From: Marchantia polymorpha subsp. ruderalis | Lineage: Eukaryota; Streptophyta; Marchantiopsida; Marchantiales; Marchantiaceae | Assembly (NCBI GenBank): GCA_037833965.1 | Contig: AP031352.1 | Span: 21,618,501-21,682,500 of the forward strand | Reading direction: 5' to 3' | DNA: 64,000 bases | In this document: in pieces, positions 11,701-23,913 of the stretch | Layout of the letters: every line of letters begins with the position of its first letter | How positions within the stretch are numbered: position 1 is the first letter of the stretch | Made by a program: the position numbers and the translations under genes | Notes under the pieces: generated by a model | What the model was told of the DNA's origin: nothing | Database searches by the model: none | The model's input: only the letters and a program-made list of their open reading frames with translations

Positions 11701-14700
11701 ATTCCAATAGTTCCGTTCATACTTATGTTGATGATAGGGGGCATGTTCGTGTAAGCAGAGTGAGGGGTATGGGAGTGCGCATGACAAGAGACCTTCAGTG
11801 GAATTTGTACCTGATGAAGGATACAGAGGCAAGAAAAACTTCAGATAATGGACTTTCATCCGAACCACCAATCATCCCCTCAAACTTTGTAGCAGATTCA
11901 CCTACATCAACAGTAAATAATGTTATGGACTGTTCGGCTAGTCAACAGGGGCTACAAATTTCCTTTGTCGATGACGGAAATTCTGATTTCAGCAAAGATG
12001 GAGATCTTTTTGAAGAACTGGTCATGTTGAATGGAAAAGGTGAACATGTGACCAATTTACAAGGTTCCAGTTTTCCAGCAACTAATAAACAAACGATGGC
12101 TACAATCACTGAAGAGGACGAGGACTATGAGTGGGAAGAAGGTGGCGTGGAGAAAAGCTTGGACTGCTGTGTTGTGGAGGAAAAGGCTGAAGTTCATCAA
12201 GTTTTAGAAGGCTCAACGCTGGCCTCTACTCGCGAGAATGAGAGTAGCGGACACGTTGTGAGGGACCACACAACGTGTCCTCACCCTCTTCATATCCCTT
12301 GTGTGGTCCCACACAAGGAATATGAAGAGGGGCAAGATGAGCAGTGGGATGATGGTGGACTGGATAAGGGTGTTGATTACAGTGTAGACTACAGTGTTGT
12401 TGAGGACAAAGACTTGGCTGAAGCAATGAAATTAAGTCTGATGATGCAGGACGAACATGTGAATACTGAAGAGCCTAATGATCATATCATCATAGAAGAT
12501 GGACCAAGCAGTGATGAGAGTGAAGTGGAATGGGAAGATGGTACAGGAGCTGTTACTGTAACAGGTTTTGACGCAGTCAGTGGAAATACTGATACGAACA
12601 CGATCGAGTTAGGTCCTTCAGAAGAAGCTCAAATACAAGAGGCCATCCGTCGAAGTTTGGAGGACTTCTGTCCTCCAGCGAAAATGTCAGCCCGGCTTGT
12701 GATCAAAGAGCCTTCTGAGGACTATTCAAGTTTCACTTGTCATCTACCTAAGGAGGCTGGGATTGTCTCTCCGTTGCAACGAGCGGAAGAGGAGTCAGAG
12801 GAAGTATACCTTGCCCGTGAACGAACGAGAAAAGGAAAGGCACTTTTAGGAGAGGAGGAAAACGTATCACGGCTTTATGCATCTAACATACCGAAAGTTA
12901 TATCGGAAGAATTGGAACACCATCCTGATGCAACCATCTTCAAGGCTTGTAACGAGGATGCACTCCAAACGGTAGCCAGAGTTATTGAGAAAAACTCGAA
13001 CCACCATGAGAACCAAGTGGGAGAAATTAGACCGGCGCCTTCCATTGCTGTCAAGGCCGAACCGATTGAAGAGGAACATGCATTCGTTTGTAATCCAGTC
13101 TGCGAACAGGTTGTAATCAACCATGGGGCATCTGCTCAAGCTATTTCAGAAAGTGTCTTACCTGGTGCAGGAGGCTGGAAAGTTTCGCCCGTCTCAACTG
13201 CTGACACCACCGTTCCGAATCCTTCAAACAAGAACACGCTTGTTGAGCAAAGTTCAGCGGCGGAGGTTTCCTATCATCCAAGTGATGTCGCCGCTGAGGT
13301 GACGTCCATGGACACAGAAGATTCCAAGACAGGAATTCTTAGCCATTTCGCCGGAACGTCTACCAAAGCTCCAGTTTATCCTTCTGAGTCTTTGCCCACT
13401 AGTGAGGCCGAACTGTTGAGGGATGCTGAAGAGATGGACATTGCGAAGGAGAGAGAAGAATTACGACTTAAAGAAGCCCAGCTCCACATAGAGAGAGAAC
13501 AGTTGGCCAGGGAGGAAGAAGAGCTGCAAGCGGAACTTCAAGCCGAGAGAGAAGAGATTCTTGCTGGGTTGGACAGAGAAAGGGAGCTTCTTGAGCGCGA
13601 GGAGATGGAACTGCGTGCTACTAAAAAGAAGAACGAAAGGAACGCAGAATCTGTGACGAGTGAGATGTTTACAGACGTTCAGGTAATACTGTGGGACTAC
13701 CTACTTTGCAATCAATAACCCCATGGAAGGACCTCATGTCGGATACAAACGTCATTGATTCTACTCAAATCAAGACCTTCTGGCGATGTAGTTTCCACCT
13801 ATCCGTTACCCGTACAGAATAATGTTCAATCCACATGAGATCTGCAATCACGTGCCGTGTTTAATTAGTTCTTGTTGGTTTGTGTACATGACTGAAAAAA
13901 TTATCTGCATTACAGAGGTCAGTGAAGCACTGCGTTTGTTGATTCATACTATCTTGAGCAATAAGTGATTAAGGTCGTCTGACATATGAAGTTGATACTT
14001 TGTGGGGGATTAATGCAAAAGGTCATGTGTAGGATTTGAAGTCTGATTCAATCTAGTTCATGCTGTCTTCATGTTGCCAGGAACTTCTGCAGTTGTTTGG
14101 TTTACCCTACGTGGTCGCCCCTATGGAGGCAGAGGCACAGTGTGCTTTCCTAGATACCATCAACCTTGTTGATGGTGTTGTAACTGAAGATTCAGATGTA
14201 TTTTTATTTGGTGGCCGAAATGTCTACAAGAATCTCTTTGATGATAGAAAATATGTGGAAACGTACTACATGAAGGTATGTTCCTGACTAAGTTTGGATC
14301 AGTTCTACATGAGACTTCATCCAACTCTACGGTTTCCAGTTGATTGATCATTTGTCTTCGATTCTTAATCAAATAGAGTGACAATGAAACTAATGTGCAT
14401 GTGTCTCCAGTCTTGTGATTTTCCAATTTCTTTCGAGTACAACTCGTTGTTTGAAGCAAGTGTTCGCATTAGCATAAGTACTGGAAGGATTCCTACATCA
14501 TGATTATCCACGAAGGTCCATGTCATTGTATTCATGGTCAATGAAGATAAAGCAACATTGTGATTGCAGGTTTTCCATTCAGTCACCTGTTTTCAACTCA
14601 TGATAGTCTTTTTATCGCAGCATAAAGAAACAGAACCTTTTTCTTGATCGCAGGATCTGGAATCTGAAATGGGTATGACTAGGGAGAAGTTGATAAGAAT

Positions 14701-17674
14701 GGCATTGTTGTTGGGAAGTGACTATACAGAGGGAATCAGGTACGAATTTTCATACATTACTGTTGTTCATCTTTTAATATTGTTGTTTATCATGTCTTCA
14801 GTCGATTTAAAATTTTTCAGGTTATTGAAACTCGAGTATAGGCAGTATCTTTCATTACTTCTGTGACCGTCTTTTCTATTATTCGTAGTTTCGTCACATG
14901 AATCGACAAATAGACTCGTCGAAGAAGAGTAAAGAACTCAAAGAATTGAGAGGGCTTGAATTGTCTGATGGCTGAAAATGTCCTTTCTATGCAGTGGGAT
15001 CGGTATCGTCAATGCGATTGAGGTGGTGAATGCTTTCGAAGAAGAGGATGGCCTTCAGAGGTTTAAGGCGTGGCTGGACTCCCCAGACATGTCTCTTTTT
15101 AACCAAGTTTATGTGCAGACTAAGGTTAAAGGCGACGGTAAAGTAGGACGAGCTAAGGGCAAGGCCTTGGAAGGTGAAGGTGAGCATATTGAAGAGGATG
15201 AAGTCTGTGAAGGTGGTGATCTGGATGAGACGGAAGACTCCAAGTTCACTCCTCGGCAGCGTATCTTCATAAGCAAGCATGTTAGTAACGTTTTCAAGAT
15301 GCTGGATAACTGCTCTTTGCTGTCTTGAAAGCTCCTATCACCTCAAAAACGTTACCCCTATTAAGTTTGGTGTTTCAGTCCTCGATAGCAGTCCTCATGT
15401 TGCGTACGCGTTCAACCCGTCATCTCTGATCCCCCTTCCATCAGGTTGATGTCCCCGGTCATTACCATCACAAGTTGGTGCTATACTCTTTTTAAAGCAC
15501 GAAGTTAAACTAGCCATGTGACCAAGTGATCTGTACCATTTACCTGGCAATTCCTTGTGTTTTCAGAGAGTTGTCAGCAAAAATTGGCACATACCTGATT
15601 CGTTTCCAAGTGAAGCTGTCGTATCGGCTTACATCAGTCCTATGGTCGACAAGTCAAAGGAAACCTTCTCTTTTGGAAGACCAGATCTTGAAGCCCTGCG
15701 CAGGTACACTAGTAAACACTGCTGTGAGAGACCAGTAGTTTCCATTTCTGACGAGTTTGGTCATTGAAGCGTTTCATATTATACATGGGTTTTGAAGAAG
15801 CTTTTGTTTGTGGTAAGGACCTCTCGAAGTAATGCAAATATTCTTAACTTTGTCAAAGCTGTTGTTTTGCACGAGTTGTGATGACATGCATGCTGACGAG
15901 TGAACCTCCATAATAGGTTTTGTTACGAGAAATTTTCTTGGGGGAAAGACAAAGCAGATGAACTGCTCTTGCCTGTTTTGAAGGAACATGATCGTCGTGA
16001 GGTAAGAAATTTCTTCGACCCAGGAATGCGCTGTCTGTTTTTTTTTTTAAAAAATATAGAAACTCGCTCGTTTCTACGTGCATTATCAAACGTTTCTCAA
16101 AGGAGTGTCAAACGGTCATCTGATACAACTGCTGTTTACAGACTCAAACCCGAATGGATTCCTACTACCACTTCAGTCAACGATTTGCAAAAATTCGAAG
16201 TCGCAGAATACAGAAAGCTGTAACGGGAATCACCGGCCGTCGTTCTGATGAGTTGATGGATCTGCCACCTCATCTAGTCGTGCAGAAGAAGAGCACGAAA
16301 AAGAGAAGTAATATTACCAAAACGAGTGAGCTTGATGATGAAATCAACAGATTATCAGAAATCAATCAAATGTCTCCTCTGCTTGATGAAGAACCAGCTA
16401 CTACAGAGGATGGAGCTGTGGCTGGGGTGGCAAGAGTTGGGAGAGGTCGAAGAGGTAGAGGTCGTGGTCGGGGTCAACATCTGTCGACTGCGGGAGAAGT
16501 CGAAGACGAGGGAAATGATGGAGAAGATGTACCAAGCATCACGAATCGGAAATCTCGTGGTAGAGGTAGGGGTAGGGCAAGAGAAACCGGAAAGAGTAGT
16601 ACGAGTGGTAGGAGCAAACCCACGGGTAGGGGCAGAGGCAGGGGTAAGGGGAAGGCCAGGGAGAACGTCAGTGAGGCTGATGCGAGTGCAAGTGACGAAG
16701 TAACAGAAGACTTGATGGGAGAAGTCGAATCATTGAAGAGAAAAGCCAGTCAGACATCCCAAGCACTCCGAAGAGTAAGTTTTGTCTATATTTTGGATTC
16801 TGCAATCTGGTCGAATAACGTTTGGTCTGAAAGTAAGATATCTTGTCTGGAATTTCTGATCAGGTCGTTCTGGATGTATTTTAATTTGAGATGTGTACTG
16901 CGTATATGATGGGTGGGACTTTTAGTGAACATCATTTCATAAAAAACTTGATTGCATGCATGTGTGCAGTCCACAAGACCACGCTCCGAAGTAAATTACA
17001 TGCTGGAAAATTCTGATGAAGAAGCATGTGGTGCCTGTTCTGATGGAGAAGAACTCCAAGCATCAAAGCAACATGAAAATGCGACAATGCGTGAGATTAG
17101 AGATATTCCGTATGTTCAAGGTGCACACGCCTCTTCATCTGGACCTCCTAAGGGAGTGTCCCACATGGATCTCGACAGACCTGTTAGTGATGGACCTTCT
17201 AAAGAGTATGAAGTTGGTGGAGGATTTTGTCGGGAAGACGGTGAAGGTTGTGAAGAAGCCGGACAGCTACATTTTGAGATGGAAGAGCCTGCCTATTTAG
17301 CGAGTGGGGGTGGTTTTTGCATGGATGAAGAAGAGGAAACTCCGAAAGATTTTGATGGTTTATTGGCAGGAGACAAAATCCAAGAACAGCAGCAAGGTTT
17401 TACTCTGGAGGATGGATTTTGCCTGGCAGAGGATGAAGAGGAGGCTTTAGCTAGGGCAAGTGAGATTGCCGAAGAGAATTATCTAAATCAGCTGAGAAGG
17501 ATGGAAAGTCAAGAACAAAGCAGGACCCTAGATCCAGAAGTTCCTAGTGTATGTAGTCAAGTTACTGATGATGTCTCACCACCAGTTAAACAGCTTGATG
17601 AAAATGGTGAAGCCTTAGAGTTGGGGTTGAGGGCAATGCCTTTGATGAGAAGAAAAAAACGCAAGAGTGGATAA
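8770..17674 (+). CDS. XPG: DNA repair endonuclease XPG / UVH3 (ERCC5, RAD2 family), 15 exons
   Basis: Structure-specific nuclease that makes the 3' incision in nucleotide excision repair and stabilises TFIIH in the nucleus. Exons: 8770-8857, 9216-9466, 9900-10120, 10428-10545, 10776-10850, 10959-11012, 11235-11419, 11507-13682, 14081-14275, 14654-14739, 14995-15280, 15567-15703, 15917-16001, 16142-16774, 16970-17674. All phases join, all introns are GT-AG, and the product is 1764 residues. It begins [10 protein letters not shown]. The N nuclease block has D30 (IDASIW) and D77 (VFVFDG). The I block has E1072/E1074 (PMEAEAQCA), D1093/D1095 (TEDSD) and D1144 (GSDYTEG), then a helix-hairpin-helix. 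The long acidic spacer between the blocks (mostly exon 8) holds two UIM-like helices (about 633-647 and 705-718) and a coiled coil (about 960-1045). A PIP-box, QTRMDSYY, follows at 1321-1328. The tail has RG-rich stretches, three GFC-acidic repeats and a terminal RRKKRK nuclear signal. The start is fixed by the universal MGVxGLW. Confidence 0.93.
12249..12331. repeat. Two adjacent inverted repeats inside XPG exon 8
   Basis: A 12-bp perfect inverted repeat (GGACACGTTGTG at 12249-12260 with its complement at 12269-12280) is followed at once by 23-bp arms at 12284-12306 and 12309-12331 that pair at all but about one position around a 2-base loop. The reading frame stays open through both ([12 protein letters not shown] and onward). 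The segment lies between two acidic tryptophan motifs of the spacer. Confidence 0.85.
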
Positions 17675-18650
17675 TAATCACCTCCACAGAGGAGTACTAT
17701 TATCATGTCAAATATGTACAAATCTCGAAATAATGTGAATTTGAGAGATCCGATGGACAGAGGAACTTTTAACGAATCAACAAGCTTTTGTGATAATCTT
17801 CTCATCGCACCTCTGAAGTCTTAGGCAGGAAGGTCGAGCTGCCATCGTTAGTTGTGGTGAAGATGAGGTCGTCTCGACCAAAAGATGATGGTTTTGCAAG
17901 CACGTACGCATTCATTGACAGCAAACCGTGGAGCATATACACTGGGGGAAAGAAGTGAAAGTTACTGATCTAACATTGTATTGTATGTAACACCATTATT
18001 GTCGAATCAAACATTCGACATTCGACATCAATAATATCTTAATGGTGCCTTGTACCAATACTTGACTTTAAAGTTAATTCTCACACTGACAATTGATCAA
18101 CTGCATCGTGTAATTATAGTTATTTATTGTTTACTTCTTCGCAGGAACTAGAGGTATTGATGCCCACTGCGGAGAAAATAGATCCCCATGAGATCCGCAT
18201 GCAGTATCATCGTGTGTGTTCGCCGTTGAATAATATTCAATATGAAATTTCAATGGTTTAGGCATGGGTCACATTCGAGACTCTGTTTTAGTTCTAAATT
18301 TGAGGCTGGCGGTGAACACTACTGAAAAGAAATGAACTAAAATAAGAAATTAACATTTATAGACTAAATTTCGGTTCATTTTTAACATTTTCATCATTCT
18401 CACCCAATGATATAAAAACTCAATCTTTTGTCTAATATGCAATTCCCATGTCTATCTTTCTTTTAGCATGCACATCATCCGTCACGTCCCGAGTTGTACA
18501 GTAAACTAGTCTAATGTGTATCTCCTACTCTTTCTTCTCAACAAAACTTTTACGAGTAAAAGTATGTGTAGTCCTAGGATGATGAATATGATTCCTTGAT
18601 GAGTTTAGAGCTCCAATGTTGTCGCTATCGCATATGAGTATAGTTGCCAC
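17675..18650. other. XPG 3' flank and intergenic DNA
   Basis: It probably contains the XPG 3' UTR; AATAAT-type signals occur within about 350 bases of the stop codon, but the poly(A) site was not fixed. No gene was recognised in the rest. Confidence 0.4.
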
Positions 18651-18695
18651 TTGTTGAGGAAATCCAAGCTTATTCAACTTTCCTCTGGACAGATG

Positions 18696-18727
18696 TTTTT
18701 GATAAATCGTGGGCGATTTATCAAAAA
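18696..18727. repeat. Perfect 14-bp hairpin plus a 46-bp motif shared with 32.3 kb
   Basis: TTTTTGATAAATCG at 18696-18709 pairs perfectly with 18714-18727 around a TGGG loop. The hairpin runs straight into a segment (about 18726-18772) containing ACTTATCATTTGTCGTG, CAACCGTCATCC and CAAATGTACCATCC. The same three words recur in the same order and orientation at about 32327-32373, where an ATTTATCAAAAACG half-site also precedes them. Confidence 0.8.
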
Positions 18728-18779
18728 CTTATCATTTGTCGTGACAACCGTCATCCCCAAATGTACCATCCTTCACAGA

Positions 18780-20640
18780 GATGAAGATGACTGCAGAAGA
18801 CAATCTGAGCTGTTTTTCCCTCTGCTTATTTACGAGAATTTTCCTTTTGCCTTTGGGCCAGGGCTTGGGAGATGTGCATCGTCATGGCAAAAGAATGGGA
18901 GTGAAGCCCTCCCTTATTCGAGATCAATCGAGGAGGAAGCAGATTATGGTTGTTCTGGATGACATTGACTACGTCAGAGAAATTCAATTGCTCACCGTCC
19001 TTCCTTAAGTCGTTTCTGCTAAGATTCGTTTCATTTAACATCTCGGAACGGAGAGTTTCCCTCAGACCCTGAAGATAATTCTATGGCAAGAAAGGTTGTC
19101 TCGAGGCAGAGCTTAGGAGCAATGGAGAAAGCAGACCATGCTGCAATATTAGATGACAAATCGTGGTCGCAATTCAGGGTGAGCTACGATCCATGATACT
19201 TCCCTGAAGATTGCCGCTATACCTATTTAGAGCAAATAAAAGGAAACAAGGATTCTCGATTTATATCGCATTCTTCGCTATCCTGAGGCCCAGGTCTCTC
19301 ACATGCTCAAGCATTTGACCTTCTGAATCTTCATCAATATCTAAACACCAAGGACCTGTCAGTGAACGTCTCCCAAAGAAGATTTGAATACTCATGGACT
19401 CTTCCAGACAGCTCTGGATTTGGATGATGTCTATTTCTAATCCCAGGAATAAAAAAGATTCAAAGCTTTCAGGAGGAAAATAATTGCCCCTTATCTCTAC
19501 GAGAAGTAGATCGACATGACGGCCACTGATTGCTGATCATCAATGTAATTATGAGAATCTTCAAAGATGGGAATTGCGATCGCGTCAGTAATAGATAATG
19601 CCGAACAAGTTTAAGTATAATCGATAACTTACTCACATTCCATGAAGGCCTTCGAAGTTATGTGCTCATGATTCAAGTCCTTGGCGATTGATATGTATGG
19701 TCTGCAGAAAGGAAACAAGTTCCGACTGATGTGCGACGTTATGAAGAGCTGCAAATTTGTTCCCCTGATGAGGTCAAGTATTCCACTAAAACAGTAAAGG
19801 TTACGAAATTGGGAGTTGATGAATTGCCGGTTGCTCTGGAAAGACACCGTTCGGCTGCCAAATCAGGTCATCCTTAGAAGCAAAAGTGGTGTTCCCAGTG
19901 TTTTCTTTGCTTCTTCTCCACAGGTGATCGCTTTGTCGCGGCAGTAATTTTATAGCAAGCGACTTCCTGAACCCGTTTGCGAGCTCCTTCGGTAAGCATT
20001 TTGGCATGAGGGCGAGGAACTCAGCACATTTGCCTCATTCCTTACGTAGGCTCACACCACTGCAAAATCTGGAACGTTCCTTCTGTGAGAGTCTCGTCTC
20101 ACTCCTTCGCTGACATGAAAGCGCTCCGAAAGCTACATATATGGCACTCTGGGCAGCTGAAAGTGCCTCAGGAAGTCTGGAGGTCGTTTCTAAAACTCGG
20201 AGATTTCGGATCTGGAGAAATGCAGAGGTTTGGCACGGTTGCCGAACAATCTTGGCGAGCTGAATGCTTATGAGCAATAACGTCTGGTTACGGGTAAGAA
20301 GTTGGAGGATGTACTCGATTTTTCCATTCTTCTGAAAAATTTGCAGAGCTTGGATCATGGAGACTGCAAGCAATTTGCAACGCAGCCAGTTCCTTTCGGT
20401 ACATTGGAATCAATCTAAGAGTTGTACATGCAATTCTGCGAGATGTAGCCCTGTTTTCCAGAGTCTCTCCAGAAAACGTAGATCTTGCGGCATCGTACCA
20501 CTCTTAGAGCTTTACCAAATTGTTCTCGTGAGGTTTAAAATTACAGTTAAAAGGTTGTCGAGAGTGAGAGAGTTGCACGTGTTTTTCACTAACATAAAAT
20601 GATTACAATCTTTGGAGCTTGAAGGATGTGATGTGAATTG
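18780..20640 (+). pseudogene. NLR (NB-ARC-LRR) immune-receptor relic
   Basis: Intact members of this family are intracellular plant immune receptors. The frame at 18781-19008 contains KQIMVVLDDIDYVREIQLL, the kinase-2/Walker B block of NB-ARC domains (compare the usual LLVLDDVD...QL). Further on, in shifting frames, come leucine-rich-repeat segments: MKALRKLHIWHSGQLKVP around 20113-20170, LEKCRGLARLPNNLGEL around 20210-20260, and LLKNLQSLDHGDCKQF around 20330-20380. No P-loop was found upstream, the frame changes several times, and stops are frequent between the blocks, so this is a decayed and truncated gene. Boundaries are approximate. Confidence 0.6.
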
Positions 20641-22200
20641 TTTGAGGTAGAGTACACCCATTTATGTAATTTACATAAAAAAAATCTTATTAACGAAAAT
20701 ATTGAAGAGCTGCTTGTTCATACATACTTTGAATCGAATTTTAGTGAGTGTAGGTAATTTTATTTCGTCTGTTTCTCTAAATTATCATGAATCGCTTTTC
20801 CATTAGATATTTCGTAACAAATCACATCCATTGGATCATGCAGACCTAAGTCTTCATGTCGATAGTATGAACACCTAAGTTTTCATGCTGTATGAAAATT
20901 TTATTATTCAATAGAAATCAGGTATACTGCAAAAGATGATTGGGAATAAAGATTGAAAAATAAACTTTCGATCAAAAATATCGTTGCTTTTAGAAAATCG
21001 TATATATAATCACATGAGTCCATGATCTCTCACAGTTTCTTTTCAAAAGATCACAAAACTCTGTAATTCTATTTCAAATTCACGTGCTTGGAATATATTT
21101 AACAAACAAATGCATATATATGGTATACAAGACATATACAACTTGAAATCTATCAAATGAAAGTTGAAAACTTGTATTCATTTATCAAATGAAAGTTGAA
21201 AAAAACACATGAATTTCTACTATCATATATATTTATTTAAAATATTTAAAATCTTATATTTGACAATATGTATCCTCAATCATATGTTTACTTGAACTTA
21301 CAATTCTCACTGCGTTGTATTGAACCTAAATTCACTAAGCTGTCAATTTAGTTCAACTTGGATTGTTGTATGCGAGTAATTTTATCATCAAAATGCTTTT
21401 TCGCCCTCAACTGATTTTTTTTTATATCTATTTCCATATATCAAATATTAAATCCAATTGAATTTCGATCTAGTTATTTTCTGATTTCAGAACATGCTAT
21501 GGAGAATATTAACTATTACATCTTTCAATCTCTGAGATTGAAAGATGTATTTGTAATTTTTGTTATGGCAAATTTTAGCTAATAGCTTAAATATAACCGG
21601 AGTCGAGAATCGGTTGAAGCAGGTATTCTAAAACAATATATCGCCCGAGTAAAAGACAGGTTCTACTTTACAGTTAAAATGGTTGACGTGGTATTAATGC
21701 TTAGTAGTCCGCTAGATAGTCCAAGGCAGTTCAAAATATATATTTATATTAAAATTGAAAAAGACTTTTATATCGTATTTTTTAAGATTCTGACGTTATT
21801 TAATGAATATCTTATACTGAAATATTTATTTAAGAATTGATCGTATTAAGAACGGATAGATGTGCTCAATCAAACGATACTCGGACATGTCTTTGGATAA
21901 AAATTTAGAACAGAACAATATGGTTTTAATATCAAAAATATTATCTTAGCCGAGGATGTCTAATCTAATTTTTGTCAACGGTTGAAACAAAATAATATAT
22001 CTCTATATGATCTTGGAGAATAGCTATGTATTACCTGCTTGATGTGTTACATTTTTATGGGAAAGCAGTTACATTTTCATGAGCATTAAGACAAAATCAT
22101 TTCCAGACTTATTATTCTCCAGGTTAGCTATAAATCTCAACCTGGAGCAACGAAAATATCGATATACGAAGAGAGTTGAAAAACAAAACCAAGTCGTTCA
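20641..22200. other. AT-rich intergenic DNA
   Basis: No coding signal was seen. Two copies of TATCAAATGAAAGTTGAAAA lie about 32 bases apart (around 21150-21200), and a short inverted pair, ATCTTTCAATCTC and GAGATTGAAAGAT, lies at about 21520-21550. Confidence 0.45.
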
Positions 22201-22481
22201 AGCGACGAATGGTCCTCAAGACTGAGGTCCCTCCCTCAGTTCCTGGAAAACGCGGATCTGAGTACTCGCTGTTCATATTGTGACGTCAATTACTCATTAG
22301 AATACGAGATGGAGCTTCGTCGATCATAATCTGAGTTTGAAAGTGATGGAGATTACGGTACTGAGAGCTTCGCTTACAACTGTCCTGGCCAATGGCGAGT
22401 CGTCGTAACTTATTGATACTCGGAGAGTTATTGCGACAGTGGTAGTGAACACTGCATGACCATGGGAAGGCCTCTACCTCC

Positions 22482-22607
22482 AATAAACCTGCTGGACCTG
22501 AATGTGCTCAGTGTGGACTAGTTATGAACTCTGTTAATCACCTCTGCAACACTTGCCAGTCATCATTGGCATCATTCATTCGTCCACAACATCTAAAACT
22601 TGATTAA
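22482..22607 (+). pseudogene. Zinc-ribbon-like fragment
   Basis: A 41-codon open stretch ending at the TAA at 22605-22607 contains CAQC-x10-CNTC, two CxxC knuckles ten residues apart, the spacing of a small zinc ribbon. No start codon or flanking exon was identified. Coding-like segments with stops and frameshifts continue to about 23080 and may belong to the same lost gene or to the copia relic downstream. The function cannot be named. Confidence 0.3.
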
Positions 22608-23378
22608 TCTCGTGCCGACCCCAGATTTGCCCTCATAGAAAGAATATATTGCATGCACGAGTGTTGAAGAGCTTCTAGAAATTGCCCGCAGCACATTATT
22701 ACGGTGTGATAATAAATTATCATTCAGCATGAGCATGAACTTAACCGGAGTCCCTGGAAAAATATAATAGAGAATCATCGGGCATTTAGCTCGTCAGAAA
22801 AGCGGTGATGGCCTGAAGGGTATAAGTTTTGCATTTCGCAGATGGTTCACGATCGATTTTTTGGTTTATAACTCTCGCTTTAAGTTTCACAGATCTGTGA
22901 TACCGGGCTGGCCAGCCTCAAGGACCCTGACATCCTTAAAGAAACAATTACGAACTCACCAAATCATCATTTCCGAATATACGAGATTGAAAGAAACAGA
23001 CTTCTATTGGATGACTCCGCAATGCAAATGTCAAATTTGTAGTAGTTTATTACAAAGCTCCTTTGCAGCTTTTCGATCTCCATAAAGCAGAAGTAGCAGA
23101 ACTCATCCACCAGGAATTACGAGAGACTTAGCCCGGTGGTACGGCACGCACTATAAAAAGAGAACATATTCTCACCATCACATCGTTTGAACAGGGAGGC
23201 AGCAGATCTCGAGAACTTATATTGATATGGTGACAGCTCGAAGAACTTTTTTCTCAGCTGGACTAAAGTTCATGCGGACCAGTGCAAACGGAGATTTATT
23301 ACAGTACTTGATGTTCTCCGTGCAGGTTGAACTCCTGCTCATTTGACCCCAACCAGACCTCAGATCTCAAAAGACTCT

Positions 23379-23821
23379 TACTACGTAGGGGTCAAAGATA
23401 GCAGGAAATCTACTACAGCTTATCCATTTTTGATCAACGGCAATTGTGTGAACTGGAAGTCATAGTTACAACCTGTTGTGACTTTATCCACAGCAGAGGC
23501 AGAGTATATTGTTGCCACTGAGGCAGTGAAAGAAGGCATATGGATTCAAGGTCAGCTGAAGGAGTTACATGTGTTTCAAGGTACAGCAACACTCTTCTCC
23601 GATAGTCAAAGCGTAACCATTTGTGCAAAAATCTAGTGTTTCACGTTAGAACAAAGCATGTTGACATCAAGTACCATTCCATGAGAGAAAAGATCACTGA
23701 TGGCAATATCAACATTGCAAAAATCAGCACTGATGACAACCCGGCAGATTGCGGCAATAAAGTGGTAACTTTGGGAAAGTTTCGATTGTGTCTGAAACCT
23801 CTCGGAGTTGATGCTTTGTGA
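23379..23821 (+). mobile_element. Ty1/copia retrotransposon relic: RNase H end of pol
   Basis: The translation shows the C-terminal copia RNase H region. YYVGVKDSRKSTTAYPF starts at 23379, then LSTAEAEYIVATEAVKEG, then, after a frameshift near 23634, RTKHVDIKYHSMREK and the closing DNPAD...GNKVVTLGKFRLCL block ending in a TGA at 23819-23821. One TAG interrupts the first part (after NCVNWKS). Reverse transcriptase and integrase are not recognisable upstream, so only the 3' end survives. Confidence 0.85.
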
Positions 23822-23913
23822 CTGAGCAAAAATCCAACGATGAATCAGTGAAGGACGAAGATCTAGTTCGAATATAGGTGACCAAGATCAAAACTGAAGA
23901 CTGAGGTGGAGAT

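Noticed and set aside
23634-23900. Intact copia element at 23 kb
   Set aside because: A stop and a frameshift lie in RNase H, and no reverse transcriptase, integrase or 5' LTR was found upstream.
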